Positions 18,793-28,324 are shown, numbered from the stretch's first letter. The stretch is DNA of 64,000 nucleotides from JAKAIY01 sp963809385 (GCA_963809385.1 CAWEJL010000014.1:1-64000), one strand, 5' to 3'. Notes: generated from the sequence alone by a model not told the origin. Numbers and translations: made by a program.

Positions 18793-19902
18793 TCAGCGAC
18801 GGGCGGGCGCGCGCCAAATGGCCCGCTCACGCTCGCGGGCCTCGTCCAGCAGGCGCTCGAAGCTGGCCCAGCGCCCCAAGGTGATGCGCCCCTCAGCCAG
18901 CGCGGCGCGCAGCGCGCACCCCTCTTCGCCGTCCGCATGCGAGCAATCTTCATACTCACAATCATCCGCGATGGGCCGCAGTTCAACAAACAGATGAGGC
19001 AACGCGTCCGCCGGGGCGTTCCACAACGCCAGCTCGCGGATACCAGCGGTATCGGCCAGCCAGCCACCCTCCGGCAGCGGCAGCAGTCGCGCGCCGGTGG
19101 TCGTGTGCCGTCCCTGGCCGGTGGCCTCGCTCACCTCGCCCGTCCGCTGGCCGGCATCCGGAAGCAAGGCGTTCATCAGCGACGACTTCCCGACGCCGGA
19201 CGGGCCAGTAAGCAGCGACGTATGACCGGACAGCCGCTCGCGCAGCTCGTTCAGTCCAGAGCCATCCCGCGCGCTGGTCAGCAGGACGGGATACCCCAGG
19301 CTCGTGTAGAGCGCCAACGCCTCCTCGATCGCCTGATCGAGCCCCAGATCGCACTTATTGAAGAGAATGAGAGCGGGAATCCGGGCGTGCTCGCAGAGCG
19401 CCAGGTAGCGGTCGAGCAGGTCCAGCCGTGGCTCTGGCTCGCGCACCGCGAAGACCAGCGCCGCCAGGTCCACATTCGCCATCATCACATGCTCGACCTC
19501 GACCTCGCTGCGCGTGCGGCTCAGCGCATTGTAGCGGGGCAAAACCTCCTCGATCACGCCTTCGCTCGGGCCGAGGAGCGTGATGCGCACGCGGTCGCCA
19601 GTGGCAATACGGACGGGCCGCTCTGGCGCGGCCTCCGGCGCGGGGACCGGGGCCGCATGCCGTGAAGGCGCCGCCGCGCGCCCGCGCGCTCCGGCTGGCG
19701 CAGGCGCTGGGCGCGTCTTGCGCAATCGCCCGCGCGCCCGGCAAAGATACACCACGCCGTTCGCATAGACCTCGAAGAAATCGGGGGCCAGCGCGACCAC
19801 CAGACCCTCCACGACATCTGGACGCGCAGACGCTTCGACGGCCACGGCAGCCTCGGCGTCGCGCGTTAGCGCCTCATCGTGTGGATCGGATGTCTCCGGC
19901 AT
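18793..19902 (-). CDS. rsgA: Ribosome small-subunit GTPase RsgA
   Basis: This 369-residue circularly permuted GTPase acts late in 30S assembly. After an OB-fold region comes the GTPase with motifs in permuted order: NKCD (G4), TSARD (G5), GPSGVGKSSLMN (G1), GRHTTT (G2) and DTAGI (G3). The C-terminal zinc-binding motif CEYEDCSHADGEEGC is complete. A Pro/Ala-rich insert interrupts the OB fold at about residues 60-95. The ATG at 19902 opens the conserved region; a longer frame upstream is not family-like. It faces the rel pair tail-to-tail, only 20 bases apart, and diverges from the Ppx/GppA gene. Confidence 0.95.
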   Translation of the reverse strand: MPETSDPHDEALTRDAEAAVAVEASARPDVVEGLVVALAPDFFEVYANGVVYLCRARGRLRKTRPAPAPAGARGRAAAPSRHAAPVPAPEAAPERPVRIATGDRVRITLLGPSEGVIEEVLPRYNALSRTRSEVEVEHVMMANVDLAALVFAVREPEPRLDLLDRYLALCEHARIPALILFNKCDLGLDQAIEEALALYTSLGYPVLLTSARDGSGLNELRERLSGHTSLLTGPSGVGKSSLMNALLPDAGQRTGEVSEATGQGRHTTTGARLLPLPEGGWLADTAGIRELALWNAPADALPHLFVELRPIADDCEYEDCSHADGEEGCALRAALAEGRITLGRWASFERLLDEARERERAIWRAPARR

Positions 19903-20039
19903 CGGCCCTCCAGAGCGCGCCCATGTACAGGCCGCGCATGATGGTATCGTGTCCCTCTCAGCGCATCCATCCTTGGCCCGCGCTATCAGATGGCAGCGTA
20001 TCGCGCGCTCGTGTGTGACGTCAAGGGAGGCGACGGCAG

Positions 20040-21149
20040 TTGCGCGCAGGTTGGCGATATGCCATGATGCGAAATGGCGTCTACACAGGGCGCCAGGAAC
20101 GGGAAGCCAGTGGCAACTGGCGGGGGAGCGCGTCGCTGGACACGAAGACATGGAAGCCGGTCGCGGCGATTGACGCCGGCAGCAATACTATCCACCTAAC
20201 GGTCGCCGCGCCAGACGCTAGCGGCCGGGATCTGCACCCGCTCGCAGATAACGCTGATCTCGTGCGGCTAGGCGCCGATGTGACCGAGATTGGCGCCATC
20301 GGCCCGGAGCGCGCGCAGCGAGCCATCGCCGCCATCAGGCAGCAGCTCATCATCGCGCGCGAGCATGGGGCTGAGACGGTGCTCGGCGTCGCCACCGAGG
20401 GTGTGCGCCGGGCCGCCAACGCCGAAGCATTCCTGCGGCGGGTCGAGGATGAGACCGGCCTGCGGCTGACCGCCATTACAGGCGAGCAGGAAGCGGCGCT
20501 GGCCTATTGGGGCGCGACGAGCGAGGACGCCAGCATCGCTGGCCTGCGCGGCGTGATTGATCTAGGCGGCGGCAGCCTGGAGATCATCGTTGGCGAGCGC
20601 GAGAAAATCGCCTGGCGCGTTTCGCTGCCCTTGGGCGCGGGCGTCACCCGCAAGCGCTGGGCGGCGAGCGACCCTCCGACCTTTGGCGAGCTGATCGCGA
20701 CCTGGGAGGGGGTGCGCGGCGAGTTGGCGCGACTCCGTCCGCCCGGCTCCGTGGTGGATGTGACAGTCTGTGGCGGCACGGCGACCACGCTGGCCACCCT
20801 CGCTGGGCGCGCCTTCCACAAGCACGCCGACCCGCGCGTGGTCAAAGGCGCCGCGCCCGCCGTGAGCGGACGCCGCCGCGCGCTACCGCTCTCGACCCTC
20901 GATGCGCTTATCCGCCTGACGCTGCGCTCCACCGAGGAGGAGCTCACGAAGCGGTATCGACTGCGCGAGGGACGCGCACGGCTGCTCTTCTCCGGCGCGA
21001 TCACGCTCTACGCCGGCCTCAGCCTGGTCGGCCTGGACGAGCTCTGGGTCTCGCGGCGTGGCATCCGCGAGGGGACCATCCTGGCCTGGCAGCGCGCCGG
21101 AGATCGCTGGCAGGACGCCGCGGCCCGCGGCGTCCTGCCAGCGAGGTGA
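20040..21149 (+). CDS. Ppx/GppA-family phosphatase
   Basis: This roughly 360-residue protein of the ASKHA fold shows the first phosphate loop VAAIDAGSNTIHLTVA, then GEQEAALAYWGA, the second loop GVIDLGGGSLEIIVG and VTVCGGTATTLATLAG. The family contains exopolyphosphatases and pppGpp 5'-phosphohydrolases (pppGpp to ppGpp); sequence alone does not tell which. Its location 1.3 kb from the two rel genes makes a role in the alarmone pool reasonable, as inference. Start is unclear: TTG 20040 has GGGAGG about 10 bases upstream; ATG 20064/20067 also fit. The conserved part starts about 40 residues in. Confidence 0.88.
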   Translation: MRAGWRYAMMRNGVYTGRQEREASGNWRGSASLDTKTWKPVAAIDAGSNTIHLTVAAPDASGRDLHPLADNADLVRLGADVTEIGAIGPERAQRAIAAIRQQLIIAREHGAETVLGVATEGVRRAANAEAFLRRVEDETGLRLTAITGEQEAALAYWGATSEDASIAGLRGVIDLGGGSLEIIVGEREKIAWRVSLPLGAGVTRKRWAASDPPTFGELIATWEGVRGELARLRPPGSVVDVTVCGGTATTLATLAGRAFHKHADPRVVKGAAPAVSGRRRALPLSTLDALIRLTLRSTEEELTKRYRLREGRARLLFSGAITLYAGLSLVGLDELWVSRRGIREGTILAWQRAGDRWQDAAARGVLPAR

Positions 21150-21171
21150 CTCGCGACCGGAAGCGGGCGCC

Positions 21172-21438
21172 CTACACTGTGCGTCCGCGTGAGCCCGTTA
21201 CCAGCCGAACGACCAGCAGCAGAACCGCTGCGCCGAGGAAGGCGACGAAGAAGCTCCACAGGTTCCACCCGGTAAAGCCAGCCCCGCCGAACAATTCGAC
21301 GACCAGGCCGCCAATGAACGCGCCAATGATCCCGACGATCACGTTCATCAGCACACCCATCCCGCCTCCCCGAACTACCACGCTCGCCAGCCAGCCAGCG
21401 AGGCCGCCGATGACGATCCACACCAGAATATCCCACAT
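21172..21438 (-). CDS. GlsB/YeaQ/YmgE-family membrane protein
   Basis: This is an 88-residue protein with three hydrophobic helices and the family's glycine-rich pattern: IVIGGLAGWLASVVVRGGGMG, VGIIGAFIGGLV and the final helix. It belongs to the transglycosylase-associated (GlsB) family of small stress-linked membrane proteins. Its molecular function is unknown. It is convergent with the Ppx/GppA gene, 22 bases apart. Confidence 0.9.
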   Translation of the reverse strand: MWDILVWIVIGGLAGWLASVVVRGGGMGVLMNVIVGIIGAFIGGLVVELFGGAGFTGWNLWSFFVAFLGAAVLLLVVRLVTGSRGRTV

Positions 21439-21683
21439 ATGCTGATTCCTCTCCGTTCAGTGCTGTTCGGTGCGCGCCACCACCGGCGCGAGGCTTCGTC
21501 AGCCTGATGGCGTAAGGTTCGCATGCGATATGCCAGTCATTGTCAACTCGGCGCCAATCACACGCTACCGTCCAATTTTCGTATTGCGCGCGGGCGTCGT
21601 CTCCCTCACAATTCTCAATGCGCGTCGCCACCCAGGCTCGCCGTTGGGCTTCGTGGCCTCGCGGGATGGGATGAAGCGACGCT

Positions 21684-22526
21684 ATGACGGACGAGAGCCA
21701 CACGCGCGATGTCAACGCGCGCTATACCTTCGACGATCTCGAAGCCCGCATCCTGGACGGGCTGCGCGCCATGGGCAAAGACCCCGACGCGCTCACCCCA
21801 GAGGACCTCGCGCCGGCGGACCAGTTACACTCCGGCGGCCTCCAGGCGACGCTTGAGTTAGTAGCGCTGGCGGCGGTCGGCGCGCATGAATCAGCGCTCG
21901 ATGTCGGCGGCGGGCTGGGCGGGCCAGCGCGCATCCTGGCGAGCCGCAGCGGTTGCCATGTGACCGTGCTCGACCTCAACGAGGCGTTCTGCCGCACGGG
22001 AGCAGCACTCACCGCGCGTGTAGGGGTGAGCGACCGCGTGACGTTCCAGCAGGGCGACGCACAGGCCATGCCTTTCCCCGATGGCAGCTTTGATGTCGCT
22101 TGGACACAGCACGCTTCGATGAACATCCCGGACAAGCGATTGCTCTATCAGGAAATCTTTCGCGTGCTGCGTTCTGGCGGGCGGTTCATCTTCCACGACC
22201 ATATGGCAGGGCCAGTCCAGCCCATCCATTTCCCCGTCCCGTGGGCGCGCGATGAGACGATCAATCACCTGATCGCCCCAGAGGAGGCGCGCGCGCTGCT
22301 GCGCGAGGTGGGATTCCGCGAGCGCCTCTGGGAAGACCAAAGCGACGAGACGACCGCCTGGTTCCGAAAGAGCCTGGCGCGCATGAACGCGGCTGGCGCC
22401 GCGGCGATCCCGCTCGGGCTGCGGCTGGCGCAAGGGGCCGATTTCGATGAGATGATGCGCACGCAGGGGCGCAACTTCGAGGAACGCCGCGTGTCCACGA
22501 TTCTGGCGCTGCTCGACCGGCCATAA
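21684..22526 (+). CDS. Class I SAM-dependent methyltransferase
   Basis: This is a 280-residue methyltransferase. The SAM-binding motif I is ALDVGGGLGGPARILAS (about 72-88), with an acidic end of strand 2 in VTVLDLNEAFC, then GDAQAMPFPDGSFDVAWTQHASMNI and FRVLRSGGRFIFHDHM. The last part resembles UbiE or sarcosine/dimethylglycine N-methyltransferases. The acceptor is unknown. The ATG at 21684 opens the reading frame well; the preceding 250 bases hold no gene. Confidence 0.88.
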   Translation: MTDESHTRDVNARYTFDDLEARILDGLRAMGKDPDALTPEDLAPADQLHSGGLQATLELVALAAVGAHESALDVGGGLGGPARILASRSGCHVTVLDLNEAFCRTGAALTARVGVSDRVTFQQGDAQAMPFPDGSFDVAWTQHASMNIPDKRLLYQEIFRVLRSGGRFIFHDHMAGPVQPIHFPVPWARDETINHLIAPEEARALLREVGFRERLWEDQSDETTAWFRKSLARMNAAGAAAIPLGLRLAQGADFDEMMRTQGRNFEERRVSTILALLDRP

Positions 22527-22749
22527 CCCCTACGCCTGGCGCTCGCTAAGAGCCTAAGCGCTTGGCCCACAGCGCGCCAATTTGGCGGAGCGGGTCGCGC
22601 GCCTTGGTTTCATGCTTGCGGATATCACGTCCGCATCCGTGACAACGGCACGATACTCGCATGTGAGCTTCAGACGGTCATTTTCGGGCGAGTGGTGGCA
22701 GCGAGGCGCCGCGCCAAACCCGAGGCGACTGCTTTAGAGGAGGGATAGC

Positions 22750-23406
22750 ATGAGACGTCGGAGTGTCGTGCGACTGGCCGTCATTGGAAGCGTGGTGGCA
22801 GCCTGCATAGTCTTTACGAGGCGCTGGGATCTCCGCTGGGGCGCCACTGACCAGGAGATTGCGGAACCACTGCCCGGAGATGACCTCATCCCGCGCCCAA
22901 ACCTCAGCGCGACCCGCGCCCTCCTCGTTCGCGCCTCCGCCAAACAGGTCTGGCCCTGGATCGCACAGTTGGGGCAGGGACGTGGCGGGCTCTACAGCTA
23001 CGACTTCTTCGAGAACCTTGTGGGCTGCGATATCCACAGCGCGGATCGCATCGTGTCCGAATGGCAGAATGTCAACATCGGGGACAAATTCAAGCTTCAT
23101 CCAGAGGTGGCGCTCGATGTGGTCGCACTCGATCCGGGACGATCACTCGTTGTCCGCGGCGGTGTTCCGATGGAGAATACCCGGCCGCCCTACGACTTCA
23201 CCTGGTCTTTCAGCCTTCGGGAGCTGCCAGACCGGACGACCAGGCTGCTCGTCCGGGAGCGATACGCATACACCCGCTGGTGGGCGCCGCTCCTCGTCGA
23301 GCCGGTCGAGGCGATCAGCTTCGTGATGAGTCAGAAGATGCTCCGGGGAATCCGGGATCGGGCCGAACGCGCCGCCGCTCTTGAGCGCGCCGGCTATGCG
23401 TCATGA
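22750..23406 (+). CDS. SRPBCC-fold protein with N-terminal membrane anchor
   Basis: This 218-residue protein has one N-terminal helix (VVRLAVIGSVVAACIVF) after an Arg-rich start, then an SRPBCC/polyketide-cyclase-like domain (about 50-200). Pattern blocks are ATRALLVRASAKQVWPWIAQLGQGRGGLYSYDFFENLVGCDIHSAD and TWSFSLRELPDRTTRLLVRERY. The fold binds hydrophobic ligands in a deep pocket, and no ligand can be predicted. An AGAGGAGGG site precedes the ATG. Confidence 0.8.
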   Translation: MRRRSVVRLAVIGSVVAACIVFTRRWDLRWGATDQEIAEPLPGDDLIPRPNLSATRALLVRASAKQVWPWIAQLGQGRGGLYSYDFFENLVGCDIHSADRIVSEWQNVNIGDKFKLHPEVALDVVALDPGRSLVVRGGVPMENTRPPYDFTWSFSLRELPDRTTRLLVRERYAYTRWWAPLLVEPVEAISFVMSQKMLRGIRDRAERAAALERAGYAS

Positions 23407-23419
23407 ACGCAAGGCGCGC

Positions 23420-23707
23420 TTACCCGCGCTTCGCCCATTCCGCCTGACAGGTCTGGCAATATGTGAGCGGGTTAGGAGCGCTGCTTGGCCCAAAGCGCCA
23501 GCGTCGCTGGGTTCGTCGCGCAGATTTTGTCCCTATTCATGTAGGTGAAGGAGCCATTATCGCCATACATATGCCAGCACTGCGACTGATGCCACATCAT
23601 CTCGCCATCGTGCTCTTCGCCGCATTAATGACATAACCGTTCGGGTGCTCGCGCTGCCAATCCTCGAAATTCCTGTCAGTCTTTGGGATATACAGGCCAT
23701 CTCCCAT
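23420..23707 (-). pseudogene. Small Cys/His protein, frame-broken
   Basis: Joined across two frame changes, the minus strand reads a protein of about 90 residues. It begins MGDGLYIPKTDRNFEDWQRE and HPNGYVIN, continues WHQSQCWHMYGDNGSFTYMN and KICATNPATLALWAK, and ends NPLTYCQTCQAEWAKRG. The HPNGYVIN start, internal HxxxCW and final CxxC suggest a small zinc-binding protein of a type I have seen only as hypothetical. The breaks are near 23620 and 23480. No function is known. It ends 14 bases from the SRPBCC gene, tail to tail. Confidence 0.45.
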
Positions 23708-23807
23708 GCTGGAGCCCCTTCTTCTGATTGCGCCGATCAAACGGCGAGCGTGTAATGCGCTCAGCGTACGCTCGCTAAAGGGAAGGCGCCTCAGCAGAAA
23801 TGCCCAC

Positions 23808-24575
23808 TCACTCGGGCTTGCGGGCGATGAGAAGGAAGCGTGCGCTCTGCGTCTCCAGATAGCCGTCCGTCTGAATACGCTCGTGCAGCCGCAGAAGCGC
23901 GTCGCGGTAGCGGGCAATAGTGAAGTCGGGAATCTGCCAGGGGATGGCTTTGAGGTAATAGATCAGCGCGCCGATGTCGTAATACCGCGTCGGCGCTGTC
24001 GCCTCGCGCCGCGTGAGGATGGTGAACCCCGACGTCTCCAGGCCGTGCGCCGCCTCCTCCAGGCTCCAGTTCGCCCACCCCACATCAAACGGAACGCCGA
24101 GCCAGTCGCTGACGGCCTTCTGGCTTGGCCCATCAACTTGCTGGGTGATGAAATGGCCGCCGGGGCGCAGCGCTCGGTAGACCTCCTCTGGGCGGTAGGA
24201 TTCATGGCGGTTGATGATGAGGTCGAGCGAGCCAGACGCGAGCGGCAGCGTATCCGATTCATCAATCGCATAGATCTGCACGCCGAGCGGCTCCAACCGC
24301 TGGCGGGCGATGGGGACATTGGGCGGATAGCCCTCGGTGGCGACTGTTTCGGCGGGCAGCGGCCGTAGACAGGCCAGAAACTCACCGCCACCCGTGCCCA
24401 GATCGGCCATCGAGCGCGCCTGCCAGAGATACGGCAGGACCTCGCTGGCGTAGCTCCAGGGCAACGGCCCCGACGCCATCCGCTCCGTCCGCGTCAGCCA
24501 GGAAAAATCCCAGCCCGCGAACGGCTCATCCGCCGCCGTCAGGTAGCGCTCGAAGTCGTCATGCGCTCGAATCAT
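23808..24575 (-). CDS. Class I SAM-dependent methyltransferase
   Basis: This 255-residue methyltransferase has motif I MADLGTGGGEFLACL (about 56-70), strand-2 acidic residue in TVATEGYPPN, DTLPLASGSLDLIINRHESY (motif around the acceptor site) and EVYRALRPGGHFITQQV. The C-terminal part (DIGALIYYLKAIPWQIPDF) is common in small-molecule methyltransferases of the SmtA/RlmA-like group. The acceptor is unknown. The start at 24575 is the only methionine before the domain. It is encoded on the same strand as, and before, the LuxR regulator's stop-side region but is not clearly co-transcribed. Confidence 0.85.
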   Translation of the reverse strand: MIRAHDDFERYLTAADEPFAGWDFSWLTRTERMASGPLPWSYASEVLPYLWQARSMADLGTGGGEFLACLRPLPAETVATEGYPPNVPIARQRLEPLGVQIYAIDESDTLPLASGSLDLIINRHESYRPEEVYRALRPGGHFITQQVDGPSQKAVSDWLGVPFDVGWANWSLEEAAHGLETSGFTILTRREATAPTRYYDIGALIYYLKAIPWQIPDFTIARYRDALLRLHERIQTDGYLETQSARFLLIARKPE

Positions 24576-24649
24576 CGCAATCTTTCCATTTGAAGTGGGA
24601 GCGCGCTACCTCCTCGCCCCCGCGTATGGCCAGTCGCGCAACGCGCGCC

Positions 24650-25372
24650 TCAATCCTCCAGCAGACCGCGGCGCATGGCGTATTTGACCAGCTCAGCGCG
24701 GCTGTGCAGGTTCAGCTTGTCCATGATGTGCGTGCGGTGCGTGTCCACCGTCTTGGGGCTGATGTAGAGCCGCTCGGCGATCTGGTTGTTGGTCAGGCCC
24801 TCCGCCACCAGTTTGAGAATCTCGCGCTCACGCTCGGTCAGCGCGCTGTAGCTGTCGCGCTCCTCGCCAGAGCGCACCCGGAGCAGATAATCGCCGACCA
24901 TCATCGTCTGCGCTGAGGGCGACATGTAGAACCGCCCAGAGTAGACGACGCGGATCGCCGAGATCAACTCGGTATCGGCGGCCTCCTTGAGGATGTAGCC
25001 TGAGGCTCCCGCGCGCAGCACCTGGAAGAGATATTCCTCGTTTTCGTGCATCGTCAGAATCAGCACACGCGTGGACTCCAGCGCGCGCTTGATCTGGCGC
25101 GTCGCTTCGATGCCATTCATCTCTGGCATCGTGATATCCATCAGCACGACATCCGGCTGAAGGCGCAGCGCTTCAACCAGCGCCTGCCGCCCGTCGCTGG
25201 CCTCACCAACGACCTCGATATCGGGCTGAGCGTTGAGCATCATGCGCAGTCCGGCGCGCAGGATAGTGTGGTCATCAGCCAGCAGCACCCGTATCTTGGC
25301 GGACGCCGAAGGCGTCGCGCCGGTCTGAGCGCCTGCGCTGGGACGCTGAGGGCGGTCGGTCTCGTTACTCAT
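24650..25372 (-). CDS. NarL/FixJ-family response regulator
   Basis: This 240-residue regulator has a receiver domain at residues 25-145 (IRVLLADDHTILRAGL, phosphoacceptor Asp in VVLMDITMPEMNG, Thr in VLILTMHE, Lys in YILKEA). A LuxR-type helix-turn-helix follows at 172-235 (LTEREREILKLVAEGLTNNQIAERLYISPKTVDTHRTHIMDKLN). It lies directly downstream of its likely partner histidine kinase on the same strand, 57 bases apart. Target genes are unknown. Confidence 0.95.
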   Translation of the reverse strand: MSNETDRPQRPSAGAQTGATPSASAKIRVLLADDHTILRAGLRMMLNAQPDIEVVGEASDGRQALVEALRLQPDVVLMDITMPEMNGIEATRQIKRALESTRVLILTMHENEEYLFQVLRAGASGYILKEAADTELISAIRVVYSGRFYMSPSAQTMMVGDYLLRVRSGEERDSYSALTEREREILKLVAEGLTNNQIAERLYISPKTVDTHRTHIMDKLNLHSRAELVKYAMRRGLLED

Positions 25373-25429
25373 AGTCGGGCCAACATCTGTCGCATACGAT
25401 CCATTCTCATCCTGCCCAGACTGGCGCGC

Positions 25430-26569
25430 TCATGCGCGCCGCGCTGGGCGTCGCGTGTTCGTCTGGCTCGCGCGGGGAATAGTGACGGTCATCAGCGCGC
25501 CCGCGCCGGGCTCGGAATCAATCTCCACCGATCCTCCCAGCAGTGTAGCGCGCTCCATCATCCCCGCCAGGCCCAGGCCGCGGTCTTGCCAGGGCTTGCG
25601 CAGCGTGGCTGCGGCGTCGAACCCCGCGCCATCATCGCGCACAGTAGCGCGCATCAGCGAGCCGTCGTCAGTCAGCGTCACCCAGGCGTGGCGCGCGTGG
25701 GCATGTTTGGCGGTATTTGTCAGGGACTCCTGAATAATACGATAAAGCGCCGTCTCCATCTCGGCGGGCAGCCGCTCGCGCAAGCCGCTAGAGGTCAGCT
25801 CCACTTCGACGCCGCATTTCTGCTGGTATTCCTTGACATACCAGCGCAACGCCGGCAGCAAGCCCAAATCATCCAGCGCGCTGGGGCGCAGGTCCAGGCT
25901 AATGTTCCGCACTGCGCGCAGCGTCTGGTGGGCCAGCGCGCGCGTCTCGCCGATGCGCTCGCGGGAGGCGTCATCGTAGACCGACTCCTCAACCAGCGCC
26001 AGGCTAATCAGCAGCGAGGTCAGCACCTGGCTGGTCTCGTCGTGCAATTCACGCGCGATGCGCTTGCGCTCTTCCTCCTGGGCATGGAGAATATGGCTGG
26101 CGCGCGAACGGGAGAGGTCGTCAATCGCTTCGATCATGCTATTGAACGTCGCGGCGAGCTGGTCGGCCTCCGGGTCATACCCTGTGACGGGCGCCTTGCT
26201 CGTCAGGTCGCCGGCCTGCGCCAGCTTCATCGTCTCGCGCAGCCGCGTGATTGGTGTCAGGGCCAGCTTGAGCAGCGCAAAGTTGATGGCGACGCTGACG
26301 AGCAAGCCCGTGGCGATAAACAGAATCAGCATCGGCAGCCCACCGGAAGTGTTAATGCGGGTGGCAAGATAAGTGCCCAGTGTGGCGCCCAGCAGCACGA
26401 CGACGCTGTTGGCGAACAGCACCTTGTAGAGCAGCGGCAGCGCGAGGATACGACGCAGCCGCGTGACGTGGAGCCGGGTTTCAATGGCGCGTTCGTCGTA
26501 TCCGCTCAGCGCGCTATAGCCGCCAATGTCGTCGCAGCCAGGCGCTCCTGTGGTGATCTGGTCGTTCAT
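25430..26569 (-). CDS. NarX/DegS-type sensor histidine kinase
   Basis: This 379-residue membrane kinase has two helices (about 45-62 and 70-90) with almost no external loop, followed by a HAMP-like region (LTPITRLRETMKLAQAGDLTSKAP). The HisKA_3 phosphoacceptor helix is EEERKRIARELHDETSQVL, with the active His in RELHDE. The ATP-binding domain shows NTAKHAHARHAWVTL, DDGAGFD and GLGLAGMMERATLLGG. The small sensor region suggests an intramembrane or partner-mediated signal. The start at 26569 follows AGAGGGCGG; an upstream in-frame extension overlaps the divergent YIP1-like gene and was not used. Confidence 0.93.
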   Translation of the reverse strand: MNDQITTGAPGCDDIGGYSALSGYDERAIETRLHVTRLRRILALPLLYKVLFANSVVVLLGATLGTYLATRINTSGGLPMLILFIATGLLVSVAINFALLKLALTPITRLRETMKLAQAGDLTSKAPVTGYDPEADQLAATFNSMIEAIDDLSRSRASHILHAQEEERKRIARELHDETSQVLTSLLISLALVEESVYDDASRERIGETRALAHQTLRAVRNISLDLRPSALDDLGLLPALRWYVKEYQQKCGVEVELTSSGLRERLPAEMETALYRIIQESLTNTAKHAHARHAWVTLTDDGSLMRATVRDDGAGFDAAATLRKPWQDRGLGLAGMMERATLLGGSVEIDSEPGAGALMTVTIPRASQTNTRRPARRA

Positions 26570-26670
26570 GTCGCTACCGCCCTCTCGAGACATATTCACA
26601 GGTATTGTATGCGCCAGGGATTCAAGCGTCAAAAAAACCGGCGCAACGCTATGCGCGGAAGGGAAACCAA

Positions 26671-27288
26671 ATGCGAAAACGGGATGCGAGCGGACGTATC
26701 CTGAGCCATTGGACGACGGTGTTGACTCGCCCTGGAGTGGCGACCTTTGACGCCCAGCGTCCACACGCTAGTTGGCGCGTCGTCTGGTGGAGCGTCGCCG
26801 CGCAGGCGGTCATTGAGGGCGCGGCGGTCGCATGGGTGATCGCGGGGCCAGCGTCACGGGCTGGCGTCTCGTCGCTGCCATTCGGTCCGAAGCTCTCTCT
26901 CCCGCGCGAGCCGCTCTGGCTCGGGCTGGCGGCGTTCGCTGGATCTTTTGTCGAATTCTTCCTCTTTTCAGGACTGCTCTACGCCATCTCCAGGATCATC
27001 GGCGGACGCGGCGCGTTCAGGACGCAAGCCTATCTCATGGCCCTTTTCTGGGTCCCGTTGATGGCGCTCTCGGCGATCGCACAGCCACTCGGCGTGATAG
27101 GCTCCGTACTAGGCCTTGCCGCGCGAACCTATGCGCTGATCCTGCTCGGGCCAATGCTAGCCTCCGCGCATGACATGCCGCTCAAGCGCGCCTGGCTGGC
27201 GCTGTTGATGGTTGTAGCGCTGGGGGCGCTGCTCGCTTTGCTCGCGTTTGTGTTTGCTGGCGCGTGGATGAGCGCGCTCTTGCGATGA
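26671..27288 (+). CDS. YIP1-family membrane protein
   Basis: This 205-residue integral membrane protein has five or six helices. It has the YIP1-family look: a soluble N-terminus of about 40 residues, then helices with ...FFLFSGLLYAISRIIGGRGAFRTQAYLMALFWVPLMAL and a final LLMVVALGALLALLAFVFAG. The family's bacterial role is unknown. ATG 26671 has GGAAGGGA upstream. It diverges from the histidine kinase gene, 101 bases apart. Confidence 0.75.
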   Translation: MRKRDASGRILSHWTTVLTRPGVATFDAQRPHASWRVVWWSVAAQAVIEGAAVAWVIAGPASRAGVSSLPFGPKLSLPREPLWLGLAAFAGSFVEFFLFSGLLYAISRIIGGRGAFRTQAYLMALFWVPLMALSAIAQPLGVIGSVLGLAARTYALILLGPMLASAHDMPLKRAWLALLMVVALGALLALLAFVFAGAWMSALLR

Positions 27289-27320
27289 CTTGGCGGATAT
27301 GACAGGGGATAGATGAAGCG

Positions 27321-28184
27321 ATGGACTATCAGTTACGTCTGATGCGCGACGCCGACCTGCCAGCGGTGGACAGGCTCCTGCGGCTTGCCTACCGCAACGA
27401 ATCAGATTACACCCCGCGCATGCGCCGCCAGCTTGCGCTACAGCCTGATGGCTGGCTGGTGGCGGAGCGCGATGGCGCGCTCCTGGGATGCGGCGGCGCG
27501 ACCATCATGGGCGCGGTCAGTTACATTGGTCTGGTGGGCGTTGACCCCGCCCGGCAGCGCCAGGGGATCGGGGCCGCGCTGATGCGCGCGCTGATCGACT
27601 GGAGCCAGGAGCGCGGCTGCGCTACCATCCTGCTCGACGCTTCAAACGCGGGCAAGCCGCTCTATCTCAAACTAGGCTTTGTGATCGAGGATACTGTGCG
27701 TATCTGGCGCGCCCAGCAGACGGTGTTAGTCCCTCGCACGCTCCCTGATGCAACCGTCATTCAGCCGTTTCAGGAAAGCGACCTGCGCGAGATCATCGCC
27801 TTCGACGCGCGCGGCTATGGCGCGCCGCGCGACCGCATAATCATGGCCTTCATCGAGGATGATCCAGCGCTGGTAAGCGTTGCGCGCGATCATGATGGAG
27901 CGATTCAGGGCTACCTCATCGTCCAGGCTGCATTACAGACAATGGGGCCATGGCTGGCGGCGACCCCAAACGCCGCTCGCGCGCTGCTCGTGGATGCGCT
28001 CTCGCGCCACGGGGCGCTCATCGAGGCGGTGATAACGCCCGATGCGAACCACAATGCCGCAGTCATCCTGCGCGCGCTGGGCTTCGCCCCCACACGCACG
28101 TTGGCGCACATGCGACTGGGCGCCCCACTCCCAGCATCGCGCCGCCAGACAGTCTACGGCCAGGTCAACCTGGCGCTGGGCTAA
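27321..28184 (+). CDS. Two-domain GNAT-family N-acetyltransferase
   Basis: This 287-residue protein has an N-terminal GNAT domain (3-135) with the acetyl-CoA loop VDPARQRQGIGAALM and LYLKLGF. A C-terminal domain (about 145-285) resembles the second half of YitH-like proteins (DLREIIAFDARGYGAPRDRII, GYLIVQ). It would transfer an acetyl group from acetyl-CoA to an unknown amine. The ATG at 27321 is 32 bases after the YIP1-like gene, so the two may be co-transcribed. Confidence 0.87.
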   Translation: MDYQLRLMRDADLPAVDRLLRLAYRNESDYTPRMRRQLALQPDGWLVAERDGALLGCGGATIMGAVSYIGLVGVDPARQRQGIGAALMRALIDWSQERGCATILLDASNAGKPLYLKLGFVIEDTVRIWRAQQTVLVPRTLPDATVIQPFQESDLREIIAFDARGYGAPRDRIIMAFIEDDPALVSVARDHDGAIQGYLIVQAALQTMGPWLAATPNAARALLVDALSRHGALIEAVITPDANHNAAVILRALGFAPTRTLAHMRLGAPLPASRRQTVYGQVNLALG

Positions 28185-28324
28185 TACGCCATCCACACGC
28201 CTGGTAAATGCGGCGCCACGGCGGGCGTCTGATTCTCTGGGTGGCTCGTGAGGTGGCGGGCGCCCATCCTGCCAGCGTGTGGCGTCCCTTTGCGGCGCGC
28301 TGGCGGAGGGAAGGGAGTCGCGCG

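Noticed and set aside
18481..19665. 394-codon open frame on the + strand
   Set aside because: It overlaps the end of the Rel synthetase gene in another frame and is antisense to rsgA.
25046..26704. 552-codon open frame on the + strand
   Set aside because: It is antisense to the response-regulator and histidine-kinase genes, has no domain, and has Arg/Gln-rich composition typical of the complement of GC-rich genes.
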